Part shown: one piece after another, positions 1 to 8,865 of the stretch
Position numbering within the stretch: the first letter of the stretch is position 1
How the letters are laid out: each line of letters starts with the position of its first letter
Assembly: GCF_013141725.1 (NCBI RefSeq)
Contig: NZ_WHNZ01000041.1
Coordinates: 1 to 64,000, forward strand
Direction of reading: 5' to 3'
Length of the DNA stretch: 64,000 nucleotides
Source: Paenibacillus planticolens
GTDB lineage: Bacteria; Bacillota; Bacilli; Paenibacillales; NBRC-103111
Translations under genes and position numbers: made by a program
The notes under the pieces: generated by a model
Seen by the model: only the letters and a program-made list of their open reading frames with translations
The model's database searches: none
What the model was told of the DNA's origin: nothing

Positions 1-154
1 CGGGCGTCAGAAGTTAGGCGTCGAGGTGCGCGGCGAGGATTCGAGGGCTCGATACGGAATTGGAATATGGCAGCTGAGATCAGAGAAGAGTTTGTGATGA
101 TTAGGGGCGGATGGGAAATGTGTATATTGAGGGTCGTTAGATGGATAGGCGAGC

Positions 155-202
155 AAAAAAAAACGTTGCCATGAACTTTTGCGTTCTGGGCAGCGTTTTT
201 TT
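155..202. terminator. Bidirectional rho-independent terminator
   Basis: Stem AACGTTGCC (162-170) pairs with GGCAGCGTT (189-197) with one wobble, with an A tract on the left and a T tract on the right. It lies just past the stop of the regulator gene at 225 and can end transcription from either side. Nothing coding is visible in bases 1-154. Confidence 0.75.
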
Positions 203-224
203 GATGGTAGTCATTCATTCTATT

Positions 225-1031
225 TTATCTAATAGCGATGAGATCAAGGATTAGTCCGGCTGTTTCTTCAATAGCTTTGTTGGTGACATTGATGATTGGA
301 CAGTCGAGCTGTTTCATGATGGAATTGGCGTAATCGAGTTCTTCCTGGATGCGGCGGAAGGTGGCATATTGGGAGCCATTCGGAAGGCCGGCGGCTTTGA
401 GACGTTCAAGTCGTATTTGTAGGATTTGGTTGGCATCCATGGTAAGGCCGATAATGCGTTTGCTTGGGATTTTGAAAAGTTCATGTGGCAGTTGGATTTC
501 TGGGATGATGGGAAGATTTGCGGATTTAATACCTTTGTGTGCAAGGTAAATGCTTAGTGGTGTCTTGGATGTGCGGGATACTCCGATGAGGACTACTTCA
601 GCTTGAAGCATGCCGCGGTTGTCTTTGCCATCGTCATATTTGACGGCGAATTCAATTGCGTCTACTCTTCGGAAATAATCGGCGTCCATTTCGTGCAGCA
701 AGCCCGGTTTGCGCTTCGGTATGTGTCCATATGTTTCCGAAAAAGCTTCCAGCATCGGACCCATGATATCGACGGTTCGCACGCCCAGGCGGTGGGCTTC
801 TTTTTTCATTGTTTCACGCAGCTCGGGCTGCACTAGTGTATAGGCGACAAAACCGCCGGCTGCGGCCGCTTCCTGCAGCATTTGGACGATTTCATTTTGT
901 TGGCTGATATGACCGTAACGCTTAATTTTCAACTGTTCGGAGTTGAATTGACGAATGGTTGCTCTGGCAACGGCATCCGCCGTTTCGCCAATTGAATCAG
1001 AGCAAAGAAACAATTGCTGTTGTTCGGTCAC
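225..1031 (-). CDS. Pyruvate, phosphate dikinase regulatory protein (PSRP/DUF299, YqfL-like)
   Basis: A 268-residue protein of the bifunctional kinase/pyrophosphorylase family that reversibly phosphorylates a threonine of pyruvate phosphate dikinase or PEP synthetase in the cytoplasm. The N-terminus carries the family signature (SDSIGETAD). A P-loop-like GVSRTSKTPLS lies near residue 150 and full family length is present. The start is GTG with GGGAGGG about 6 nt upstream. It is followed by a terminator at 155-202 and stands alone, so no partner dikinase is visible here. Family assignment is firm; which dikinase it controls cannot be told from this window. Confidence 0.9.
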   Translation of the reverse strand: MTEQQQLFLCSDSIGETADAVARATIRQFNSEQLKIKRYGHISQQNEIVQMLQEAAAAGGFVAYTLVQPELRETMKKEAHRLGVRTVDIMGPMLEAFSETYGHIPKRKPGLLHEMDADYFRRVDAIEFAVKYDDGKDNRGMLQAEVVLIGVSRTSKTPLSIYLAHKGIKSANLPIIPEIQLPHELFKIPSKRIIGLTMDANQILQIRLERLKAAGLPNGSQYATFRRIQEELDYANSIMKQLDCPIINVTNKAIEETAGLILDLIAIR

Positions 1032-1085
1032 ACTGCACCCTCCCTATGAACCTGCTATTCGTTAAATTATACCAAATATGCAAAG

Positions 1086-1116
1086 AAACCTCTATCCTTC
1101 ATATGACAGAGGTTTT
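1086..1116 (-). terminator. Rho-independent terminator of the beta-galactosidase gene
   Basis: Perfect 8-bp stem AAACCTCT (1086-1093) / AGAGGTTT (1108-1115), 11 bp downstream of the GH42 stop codon. Confidence 0.7.
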
Positions 1117-1126
1117 TGCTTGAGTA

Positions 1127-3154
1127 TTAATTTATATGAAGAATAGTGACGCCTTTTGCTTGGAGTGTGACGGTATTTTCTATATTTTGCTCTGTGATTA
1201 AGTTTGCTGCCTTGAAATCACCTAATTCAACGGTGGCCTCCACCTCATTGTGATTTAGTAGGAATAAATAGTTCTCCGTATTTTTGCTTCTGACGGATAT
1301 TTCAACACCTGGAACAGCGGCTATCGGAGCATGGATTCCTTTGTTTTGACACAAATCGCGGAGCAATTTTTGCAAGAATGATGGCTCCGGGCTAGTGGCT
1401 ACATACCAGGCTTGGCCTGAACCATATGTGTTTACGGTAAGAGCAGGCATCCCTGAGTAGAAGTCACTGCCATAGACAGCTTTGATCTCTGCACCCTCCG
1501 AGTGGATTAAATCACACAGGATTTCGCATCGATATTCTCCCTCCAGCTCTCCCCAAGATTCCTTCATCACGATTTGATTGCTCTGATCAGGGAATAAGGC
1601 GTCGATTTCTTCAGCCCAGATTCCGAGCACTTTTCGTAATTCACCTGGATAACCGCCTAGGGTGACGATGTCGTTCTCATTAACGATGCCGCTGAAGAAT
1701 GTGGCAAGGAATGTGCCGCCAGCATGTACAAAGTCTTCAACACGCTTTGCGTAGCCTTCTTTAATCATGTAAAGGACAGGCGCAATGACAATGTCATAGG
1801 AGGATAGATCGGCATCGACGCCAATCATATCTGCTTGGATGTTTTGTTGAAAGAGAGCGTCATAGTACTTGTGAACCTCATCTACATATTTGAGGGCGAC
1901 GGTTGGCCCGCTCGATAGTTCGACAGCCCACCGGTTTTCCCAGTCAAATACGATGGCGACTTTTGCTAAGACTCTAGAGTCTAACAATTTATCTGACAGT
2001 TTATGCAGTTCAGCTCCTAATTCCGCGCACTCGCGAAATACACGCGTATGTTCATGGCCGACGTGTTCAATGACTGCGCCGTGGTATTTTTCGCAGGCTC
2101 CGACGGATCTTCGAAGTTGAAAGAACATGACGGTATCTGCGCCCCGAGCAACGGCTTGATAACTCCAAAGCTTCATAACCCCAGGACGCTTGAGTGAATT
2201 GTAGGGCTGCCAATTTTGCTGGCTTGGCGTTTGTTCCATCAGCATAAAAGGTTGACCCTGTTTTAAGCCGCGCATGAGGTCATGTGTCATGGCCGTCAGA
2301 CTGACCGGCGTATCCAAGGAAGGATAGTTGTCCCACGAGATGACATCCAAATATTTTGCCCACTTGAAATAGTCTAATTCTTTGTATAATCCCATTAAAT
2401 TTGTGGTGACTGGGAGATCAGGCGTATGTTTTTTGAGCGCGTTATATTCTAATTGGTAGCATTCAAGCATGCTGTCTGACATAAATCTGCGATAATCCAG
2501 CGAGATGCCTTGAAAATTGGTATTATCCACATCCCATTCTTCCGAAAGCGCACTCGGAGATACTATTTCTTCCCATTTATAGAAGGTATGCCCCCAGAAG
2601 CTTGTATTCCACGCTTTATTCAATTTTTCAAGTGTTGTATACCGTTCTTGAAGCCATTTGCGGAAGCTGTTCTCACATTGATCGCAATAACAATAGCCTC
2701 CATATTCATTTGAAACATGCCAGATTAGCACGGCCGGATGATCTTTGTAACGCTCCGCAAGCTTATCTGCGAGAAGAGCGGCATATTTACGATAGGTAGG
2801 GCTGTTTGGACAGGAATTGTGTCTTCCGCCAAATTTACGTTTCCGCCCTTGGAAGTCTACCCGCAGCACATCCGGATATTTACGTGCCATCCACGCGGGA
2901 TGCGCACCTGTGCTCGTCGCCAGGCAAACGTAAGTGCCGTTCTCATAAAGCTTGTCGATGATTTCATCCAGCCAAGTAAAATCATATGTATCTTCACTAA
3001 GTTGAAGTCGAGCCCACGAAAAAACGTTTACGGTAGCCACATCAATTCCTGCAAGTTTAAACATCCGCAGGTCTTCCGTCATGACTTCTTTGTCCCATTG
3101 TTCAGGGTTGTAGTCCCCGCCGTACCAAATTTTGGGGAGCTTCTCATTGATCAT
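1127..3154 (-). CDS. Beta-galactosidase, glycoside hydrolase family 42
   Basis: A 675-residue GH42 enzyme hydrolysing terminal beta-galactosides, probably of plant galacto-oligosaccharides or lactose. It opens with the family signature WYGGDYNPEQW. The predicted acid/base is E150 (HVSNE) and the nucleophile E307 (FMLMEQTP). C115 and C155/C157/C160 match the four-cysteine zinc site of GH42. TIM barrel, trimerisation and C-terminal beta domains fit the length. There is no signal peptide, so it is cytoplasmic. Start ATG follows AGGTGA by 4 nt. It is divergent from the AraC gene at 3280, across about 125 bp, which is its likely regulator. No transporter is adjacent, so substrate import must be encoded elsewhere. 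Confidence 0.95.
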   Translation of the reverse strand: MINEKLPKIWYGGDYNPEQWDKEVMTEDLRMFKLAGIDVATVNVFSWARLQLSEDTYDFTWLDEIIDKLYENGTYVCLATSTGAHPAWMARKYPDVLRVDFQGRKRKFGGRHNSCPNSPTYRKYAALLADKLAERYKDHPAVLIWHVSNEYGGYCYCDQCENSFRKWLQERYTTLEKLNKAWNTSFWGHTFYKWEEIVSPSALSEEWDVDNTNFQGISLDYRRFMSDSMLECYQLEYNALKKHTPDLPVTTNLMGLYKELDYFKWAKYLDVISWDNYPSLDTPVSLTAMTHDLMRGLKQGQPFMLMEQTPSQQNWQPYNSLKRPGVMKLWSYQAVARGADTVMFFQLRRSVGACEKYHGAVIEHVGHEHTRVFRECAELGAELHKLSDKLLDSRVLAKVAIVFDWENRWAVELSSGPTVALKYVDEVHKYYDALFQQNIQADMIGVDADLSSYDIVIAPVLYMIKEGYAKRVEDFVHAGGTFLATFFSGIVNENDIVTLGGYPGELRKVLGIWAEEIDALFPDQSNQIVMKESWGELEGEYRCEILCDLIHSEGAEIKAVYGSDFYSGMPALTVNTYGSGQAWYVATSPEPSFLQKLLRDLCQNKGIHAPIAAVPGVEISVRSKNTENYLFLLNHNEVEATVELGDFKAANLITEQNIENTVTLQAKGVTILHIN

Positions 3155-3279
3155 GCAGTCACCTCATCAAAGGTTATTGTTAATATAAGAATAAGTCCAT
3201 TGTATTGGAATATTTTTTATCTTAAAATATAATATTTTTACACGATAGTATAATAAAATGGAACAGGTGAACATCGTTG

Positions 3280-4101
3280 ATGCATAAAAGGTATGAATTA
3301 ACTCCGTCAACAGCGCAACCGCTTCCAATATTCATCGAGAGTATTGGACATCATGAAGATCAGGAAAAGCTTGTACGACCCGAAGGCTTCCCTTGTTATC
3401 ATTGGCTTCAAACGTACGCCGGTGAAGGAGAGTTCATTCTGGATGGAAAAAAATATGGATTGCCAGAAGGATCGGGTGTTTTACTGCTTCCGGGGGTGCC
3501 CCACACTTACTACGCGATAACGGAAAAATGGTGTACGCAATATGTCACTTTTGGCGGGGCATGTGTAGAAGTTATCCTTAGTACGCTGGATTTATTGGAT
3601 TCTGCCGTTTACAAATGGGATATTCATGGCCCGATGCAAACCGAATTAGGACATATTATTGAAAATATGGATGTTGGGGCTGATTACTCCAGTTATGATG
3701 CCTCCGCCGATCTATACCATTTCTTCATCCAGCTCAAAAAGTACGGTCAGCTCAATAATCGCACCTCGATTCGCAATCAAATTGCGCATTTGCAGCCTTT
3801 ATTGGAGTGGCTCGAGACTAGCTTTCATAACCCCGATACAAGTCTTGGAGAAATGGCCGACGTCCTAGCTATAACGCCAAGGCATATGAACACGTTGTTT
3901 CAGCATGCGTTCGGCCTGTCGCCATATTCTTATCTGATTCGCATGCGGCTGCGTAAATCGAAAGAAATGCTGCTTCATACCCCGGCTAAAACCGTTAAGG
4001 AAGTGGCCGAACGTGTTGGCTTCCGTGATGTCAGCCATTTTGTTGCCAGCTTTCGCAAGCATGTCGGACTTACGCCAGATCGGTTCAGACAGATGAATTA
4101 A
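3280..4101 (+). CDS. AraC-family transcriptional regulator with cupin-type sensor domain
   Basis: About 273 residues. The N-terminal half (about 20-160) is a cupin-like sugar-sensing domain with GEGEFILDGKKY and a LLPGVPH turn. The C-terminal third is the two-helix-turn-helix AraC DNA-binding domain, ending in the usual VGFRDVSHFVASFRKHVG recognition region and a TPDRFR tail. The start is ATG 3280 or the in-frame TTG 3277; AGGTGA at 3265-3270 serves both. A TATAAT at 3249-3254 is a candidate -10. Divergent placement suggests it activates the GH42 gene at 1127-3154. The ligand is unknown. Confidence 0.88.
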   Translation: MHKRYELTPSTAQPLPIFIESIGHHEDQEKLVRPEGFPCYHWLQTYAGEGEFILDGKKYGLPEGSGVLLLPGVPHTYYAITEKWCTQYVTFGGACVEVILSTLDLLDSAVYKWDIHGPMQTELGHIIENMDVGADYSSYDASADLYHFFIQLKKYGQLNNRTSIRNQIAHLQPLLEWLETSFHNPDTSLGEMADVLAITPRHMNTLFQHAFGLSPYSYLIRMRLRKSKEMLLHTPAKTVKEVAERVGFRDVSHFVASFRKHVGLTPDRFRQMN

Positions 4102-4184
4102 TTTCAAGGAATATCTTCCTTCTTTTTCCCGGATATAAGATAATGGACGAATGGACTTGTACAAAACGAACAGGAGTTACACAA

Positions 4185-6284
4185 ATGACCACACTTCTTC
4201 AATGGCTTAAACATCTGCCTTCCCGTTTTATGATTCTTGTTTTGCCTTTTTTCCTGATGGTCATGGTCGAATATTTGGAACGAGGGTCTTATGAAGAGCT
4301 TCATAAATGGGTGATGAACCACCCGCTCTCTATGGTTCTTGCCTACTTTGTTGTAGGAACCTTGTATGTATTTCTAATCGCATTAACCGGAAAAAGCCGA
4401 TTGTCCTTTTGGCTGCTATGCGTGATGCTATTACCGCTCGGAGCGATTAGCGGCAGTAAATTAAAAGCAATCGGAGCCCCCTACTATCCATGGGATCTTT
4501 ATTTTAACAATCAAATTGTGGAGTACAGGACGTTCTTGAAAGGGTATTTAAACCTTCGGATACTTGGGATTGTCATGCTATTTCTCGTATTGATCGCCCT
4601 ATTGTTTCATCTGGCGCTTCGTCGCAAGCGCATTCAATTTACTTGGATGGAGCGGTGTATTTATGCAGTTATCACCATCGTAATGGCCACGAGCCTTTAT
4701 ATGGACAAGCCTATTCCATTTATGAATCTTTACGGCATTTACACAGTGCCCTGGGATCAAACGATTACCTATGACGAAAACGGCTATCTCTATTCCTCCG
4801 TGCAGATGCTCGGGTTTCTGAATGTAGCTAAACCTGACGGTTACAGTAAAAAAGCGGTGGCTTCCATTTTAGCTAAAATTCCGGATAAACCGGCGGCAAG
4901 CGATAAAAAACCAAATATCATCGTCATGCTCGGAGAATCTTTTTGGGATCCTACGCTTATGAAAAATATTACGTTCAGCCAAGATCCGATCCCCAATCTG
5001 CACCGGCTTCAAAAGTCTTACACGAGCGGTTGGATGCTGTCTCCCCAATTCGGGGGCAGTACTGCAAATGTAGAGTTTGAAGTTTTGTCGGGAAATTCCA
5101 TGCGTTTCTTCGGTAAATCACCCGATAAAATACTGCCATATATCGAATATATGAACCATGGCGTCGACTCGTTGGCCAGCATTATGACCCGACAAGGTTA
5201 CACAGCAACTTCGATTAACCCTTTTTTCAGCTATTTTTTCGACAGCCGGAAAGTATATAAACATTTTGGGTTCTCGCGATTTATTTCCAGCGAGTATTTC
5301 CCGAATGATTTTGAAGGGCCGAATTATGCGGATCGTGCCGTTGTAAAGAAGATTATCGAGGAAACGGAAAAAAGCCCTGGACCTGATTTTATTTTCGCAA
5401 ATACGATGGAAAACCATCATCCTTTTAAACCCGGGAAGTTCAGTAAAAACACGATTGAAGTGACAGGGGATATTACTTCTGAATCCAAGGGAATTCTGGA
5501 GACGTACGCTCAGGGCATTTCGGGAACCGATAAAGCTCTTCAAGCTTTGGTGGACTATTACTCCAAAAAGTCTGAGCCAACGATTCTATTGTTTTTTGGC
5601 GATCATTTTCCGTTTTTTGAGGATGATTACAAAGTATATCGCGACGCCAAGTACGTACTTCCTAACGATCCTGATTTATATACAAAAACCCATTATACGC
5701 CCTTCCTGATATGGAACAATTTTCTGCCGGCCGATCAAGAACAGTTGAACCTCAAGATGAGTCCATCGTTCTTAGGTCCTAAGCTCCTGCACATGGCAGG
5801 CGTTAAAGGCAGTTACTACACGGACTATCTCTACGATCTGTCGCAAAAAATTCCGGTTATTCCGCCTAATGACATGTGGGAGAAGTATAACATCCACGCA
5901 AGCGATCTTTCGGACTATATGATGCTTCAGTACGATAATTTATTCGGAGGCCGATACGGATACGAAGCCAAAGGCTTTAAGGATACGATTGTGCAGCCTG
6001 GTTATATCTTAGGTTATGGAGATCCGGTCATTAGCAAGGTAATTCGAAATGATAATAAGATTCAAGTCGTGGGCAAGCCTTTTTATTCGTCCTGCAACGT
6101 CTACATTGACGACAAGCTGTTTAAATCTAACTTTGACGGCGAAGACACGCTGTATGTCGATTTGTCGGATAAGGAGAATCCCGCATTAGAAAGCGGCAAG
6201 TCTCATGAGGTTGAAGTCCGCGTGTATGACGATAAGAAGATGAAGATCGGTCAATCCGCTCTCTACCCGCTTCCACAGTCATGA
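4185..6284 (+). CDS. LtaS-like membrane phosphoglycerol transferase (sulfatase fold), paralogue 1
   Basis: A 699-residue polytopic enzyme of the alkaline-phosphatase/sulfatase superfamily (MdoB/LtaS, COG1368). Five membrane helices occupy roughly residues 15-175, then an extracellular catalytic domain. Visible site residues match LtaS: E251 (MLGESFWDP), nucleophile T293 (GGSTANVEFE) and D473-H474 (FFGDHFP). About 100 residues beyond the sulfatase fold form a beta-rich C-terminal extension. I chose ATG 4185 because AGGAG lies 8 nt upstream; an in-frame ATG at 4143 has no ribosome site. It likely polymerises or adds glycerol phosphate to a surface polymer. A paralogue of the same size lies at 12008. 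Confidence 0.88.
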   Translation: MTTLLQWLKHLPSRFMILVLPFFLMVMVEYLERGSYEELHKWVMNHPLSMVLAYFVVGTLYVFLIALTGKSRLSFWLLCVMLLPLGAISGSKLKAIGAPYYPWDLYFNNQIVEYRTFLKGYLNLRILGIVMLFLVLIALLFHLALRRKRIQFTWMERCIYAVITIVMATSLYMDKPIPFMNLYGIYTVPWDQTITYDENGYLYSSVQMLGFLNVAKPDGYSKKAVASILAKIPDKPAASDKKPNIIVMLGESFWDPTLMKNITFSQDPIPNLHRLQKSYTSGWMLSPQFGGSTANVEFEVLSGNSMRFFGKSPDKILPYIEYMNHGVDSLASIMTRQGYTATSINPFFSYFFDSRKVYKHFGFSRFISSEYFPNDFEGPNYADRAVVKKIIEETEKSPGPDFIFANTMENHHPFKPGKFSKNTIEVTGDITSESKGILETYAQGISGTDKALQALVDYYSKKSEPTILLFFGDHFPFFEDDYKVYRDAKYVLPNDPDLYTKTHYTPFLIWNNFLPADQEQLNLKMSPSFLGPKLLHMAGVKGSYYTDYLYDLSQKIPVIPPNDMWEKYNIHASDLSDYMMLQYDNLFGGRYGYEAKGFKDTIVQPGYILGYGDPVISKVIRNDNKIQVVGKPFYSSCNVYIDDKLFKSNFDGEDTLYVDLSDKENPALESGKSHEVEVRVYDDKKMKIGQSALYPLPQS

Positions 6285-6343
6285 CACCGGCCCTCTTGGA
6301 ATAGGATGAACCATATCCTGCAGCCAAGGGGGGTTTTTGGACT

Positions 6344-6727
6344 ATGCTTTATCGGGTTCCTCCTGCTCACGTGCACTTTTTCAAAGCGATGTCGTCCAAA
6401 GAACTAGAGCATAATCACTTACTGCGTCTGTATACGTATAGCGTGAACGGTACTGCCTACGATTGCCACGTTCATCAGTACGCAGGTATCACTGGCATAA
6501 AATACGGGCATTATCACAATTATTTTGGGACGACGGGCCCGGCCATAGCGCTTCAGAATGGACGTCATATTCATTTTCTGGAAGGCACCGTCGAACAAAA
6601 TGCCTTTAACACGTCAAGAGGCAAGGCGCTTGTGATTTCCGCAGAAAAGGAAGGGCTGATTGAAGAGCTGCATCAGCATACGTATTCCGGGTATTCTACG
6701 GTTGGTTTTGGATATGAACCTTGGTGA
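6344..6727 (+). CDS. YmaF family protein
   Basis: A 127-residue histidine-rich protein resembling the YmaF family. Repeated HVH, HVHQY, HYHNYFGTTG and HIHFLEGT motifs suggest a metal-binding beta structure, but the function of the family is not established. AAGGGGGG lies about 11 nt before the ATG. The stop region holds a small duplication in which CTTGGTGAAATAA occurs twice. It is probably the last gene before the terminator at 6751-6790 and could be read from the LtaS-like gene upstream (59 bp gap). Confidence 0.75.
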   Translation: MLYRVPPAHVHFFKAMSSKELEHNHLLRLYTYSVNGTAYDCHVHQYAGITGIKYGHYHNYFGTTGPAIALQNGRHIHFLEGTVEQNAFNTSRGKALVISAEKEGLIEELHQHTYSGYSTVGFGYEPW

Positions 6728-6750
6728 AATAATAACTTGGTGAAATAAAA

Positions 6751-6790
6751 AAAGAGTCAAGCGGCTTTCTCAGCCTTCACTTGACTCTTT
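6751..6790. terminator. Bidirectional terminator between convergent genes
   Basis: An 11-bp perfect stem AAAGAGTCAAG (6751-6761) / CTTGACTCTTT (6780-6790), with A and T tracts, lies between ymaF and the epimerase gene. The loop side starts GCGGCTT, a feature shared with three other terminators in this window. Confidence 0.85.
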
Positions 6791-6795
6791 TTCCG

Positions 6796-7779
6796 TTATT
6801 TATCTAATGGCGCAATATGAATCGACCATTCAAACGCGAATGTCTCCCCTGCCGCTAAGCCGCGGGCACCGGATATTTCAGGCGCAAAGGGCTCGTTGAA
6901 CACGTTCATGATGCTCGTGTACGGCTCAAGAGACACGGCATGCGTCCACGGCGCCGTGAACAGAACATGAATGGGAAACTTGTCTCCCATATCGTACACG
7001 AGCTTCGTTCCGCGAGCCTCATAGTGCAGCTCGCAAGTTTGCGGGCCGGGCTCGACGCTGAGCAGCTGTGAGCCGCCAGGGTAGTGCGGCAGCGCCGAGA
7101 CCACAACGCCCTGCTGAAGCGCAGCGGTCAGCGACGTTGGCGCAGGCTCGCCTGCGGCGTAGCCGTCTGCGGTCAGCGGCCACTCCGCCGCCGCTGGAAT
7201 CAACACCTTAACGCGGCTGGCTTCGCCGTCCGCGTAAGCGAAGTACGGGTGAAAGCCAAGGGATAGCGGCATCGTTTGGCCGCTATGGATGGCGATTTCA
7301 CCGCGGAGAGACAGCGTACCGTCCTTCAGGCGGTACGTGAAGCGAAAGCATGCGGCGTGCGGAAAGTACGCCAGCATGTCAGGATGCTCCGCGAGATTAA
7401 ACTCCGCGGAGACATGCGCCCCGCCAGCGGCATCCGCGCCGCTGGCGACGACCTTCCACGGCCGCTCGCGCAGCTCGCCGTGGGCGTGATCCGGCTCCCG
7501 GTTCGCGGGGAGCCGGTATTCGCGGCCTTCGAAGGTGAAGGCCGCTTGCTTGACGCGCCCCGGCGGGAACAGAATGGGCACGCCGTAGCGCGAAGACTTG
7601 GCGCGAAGCTCAGCTGCGCTGTCTGGCTTCGCGATGTAGGCATGGTTCCGCACGTCGAAGCGGAACAAGTGCAGACCGACGGCCGGAATGATTTCGGCCG
7701 TCGCTTGGGCGTCATGGTCGACGAGGCGAAGCGTCGACTCCCCGTCCCATTCGCTTTGGATGAGTTCATAGCGTGACAA
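6796..7779 (-). CDS. Aldose 1-epimerase family protein (GalM-like)
   Basis: A 327-residue beta-sandwich mutarotase-type protein. Supporting motifs are YGVPILFPPGR, HAHGELRERPW (first histidine region), LGFHPYFAY (second histidine) and SLEPYTS (likely catalytic glutamate). It would interconvert anomers of an aldose or a phosphorylated sugar. The start is TTG with AAGGAGG 8 nt upstream; no ATG fits better. The gene is strikingly GC-rich compared with its neighbours, which generates long antisense open frames. It is 24 bp downstream of the CPBP protease gene on the same strand. The exact sugar is unknown. Confidence 0.85.
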   Translation of the reverse strand: MSRYELIQSEWDGESTLRLVDHDAQATAEIIPAVGLHLFRFDVRNHAYIAKPDSAAELRAKSSRYGVPILFPPGRVKQAAFTFEGREYRLPANREPDHAHGELRERPWKVVASGADAAGGAHVSAEFNLAEHPDMLAYFPHAACFRFTYRLKDGTLSLRGEIAIHSGQTMPLSLGFHPYFAYADGEASRVKVLIPAAAEWPLTADGYAAGEPAPTSLTAALQQGVVVSALPHYPGGSQLLSVEPGPQTCELHYEARGTKLVYDMGDKFPIHVLFTAPWTHAVSLEPYTSIMNVFNEPFAPEISGARGLAAGETFAFEWSIHIAPLDK

Positions 7780-7803
7780 TGGTGAATCCTCCTTGTGTGT
7801 TGC

Positions 7804-8676
7804 TCAAGCAAATCTTGCTTGGCGAGCATTTTTTCTTGATAGCCGACCATAATAGGCCATAATTAGAAGTATTCCTGCCACTAGAACGATTGTGGTAACG
7901 AAGCTGCCCTCAGCGCCAAACGATCCGCCGGAAAGGAGCGGTTTTCCCTGCGTGTAGGCTTGGAAAATCGAAGGCATCGGCGTGCCGGAGACTTGAAAGC
8001 CGAAGATGCAGCCCTGAATGAAATTCCACGACAAATGCATGCCGACCGGCATCCACAAGCCTCTTGAAAGCTCACGGGACAAGCCGAACAGCAGTCCGGC
8101 CAGAAGCAAGTTCAAAAGCGGCATAGGCGAGCTCCACATCCCCGGATTGAACGTATGTAGAAATGCGAAAACGAGGGTCGAGATGCTTACGGCAGCTCCG
8201 CTGCCAAACCGTGCTTTCACCAGTCCCTGCAAATAGCCGCGTGCGAATAATTCTTCATTCACGGCTACGCCGATGAAGAGCAGGAACCCGCTAAGCAAAT
8301 CGATCCACATAGCAGCGGTCCAAGGATTTGACTGAATGGCAATGCCCCCTAACAGCCAAATGCCTAAACAAGAGGCCGATATGAGAAGCGCCCCCGCGGC
8401 GAAACCTTCGCCAAACCGCCGTCCGAACCGTCGAATATCCAGTCCCAAAGCCCATCCTTTGCGGCGTTCGAAGATGCCGTAAGCCAGCATCACGCCGCTT
8501 ATAAAACCAATAATTTGCGCCCACAAAGCTGCCTTGATAAAAAAAGGATCGGCAGCAACTGCGGCCATGCTGAGCTCCAGCTCCGGCTGTATCAAAATCG
8601 CGACAACCGCCGCTGCAATCGATAGTATGACCGTGATGACAACAATGAAAACAAGGGACAACATTACTTTGCCCAA
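7804..8676 (-). CDS. CPBP family intramembrane glutamic endopeptidase (Abi/CAAX-like)
   Basis: A hydrophobic protein of about 290 residues with roughly eight membrane helices. It carries all three CPBP motifs: EE at 141-142 with R146 (NEELFARG), H174 (FAFLHTF) and H214 with N218 (GMHLSWNF). Such proteins cleave or process membrane proteins or prenylated peptides; no substrate is visible here. The start is uncertain: TTG 8676 and ATG 8664 both lack a good ribosome site, and the frame stays open upstream to about 8735. It is divergent from the sensor kinase at 8866. Confidence 0.85.
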   Translation of the reverse strand: MGKVMLSLVFIVVITVILSIAAAVVAILIQPELELSMAAVAADPFFIKAALWAQIIGFISGVMLAYGIFERRKGWALGLDIRRFGRRFGEGFAAGALLISASCLGIWLLGGIAIQSNPWTAAMWIDLLSGFLLFIGVAVNEELFARGYLQGLVKARFGSGAAVSISTLVFAFLHTFNPGMWSSPMPLLNLLLAGLLFGLSRELSRGLWMPVGMHLSWNFIQGCIFGFQVSGTPMPSIFQAYTQGKPLLSGGSFGAEGSFVTTIVLVAGILLIMAYYGRLSRKNARQARFA

Positions 8677-8865
8677 AATGGTTAAAATGGATAGAACGGC
8701 TAAGGTTATTCGCTTCTTTACGTCAATGAGGCTTCACTCCCTTCTCCCCACTTATTCGAGAAGAAGGTCCTATCTCCTGCCGCTTCACCCGCAAAGGAAC
8801 TCTTGTGCAATTGTTGGCTCCATGCCACAATAGAGGAAATATCGGATTCATTCGACGGAGGACTT

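Noticed and set aside
2738..3232. A 164-codon open frame opposite the GH42 gene
   Set aside because: Antisense to the catalytic domain; no ribosome site and no protein-like composition.
6720..6746. Tandem CTTGGTGAAATAA duplication at the ymaF stop
   Set aside because: Real but trivial slippage at the stop codon with no effect on the protein.
7276..7776. A 166-codon open frame opposite the aldose epimerase
   Set aside because: Product of high GC codon bias on the other strand; the epimerase frame has all family motifs and a ribosome site.
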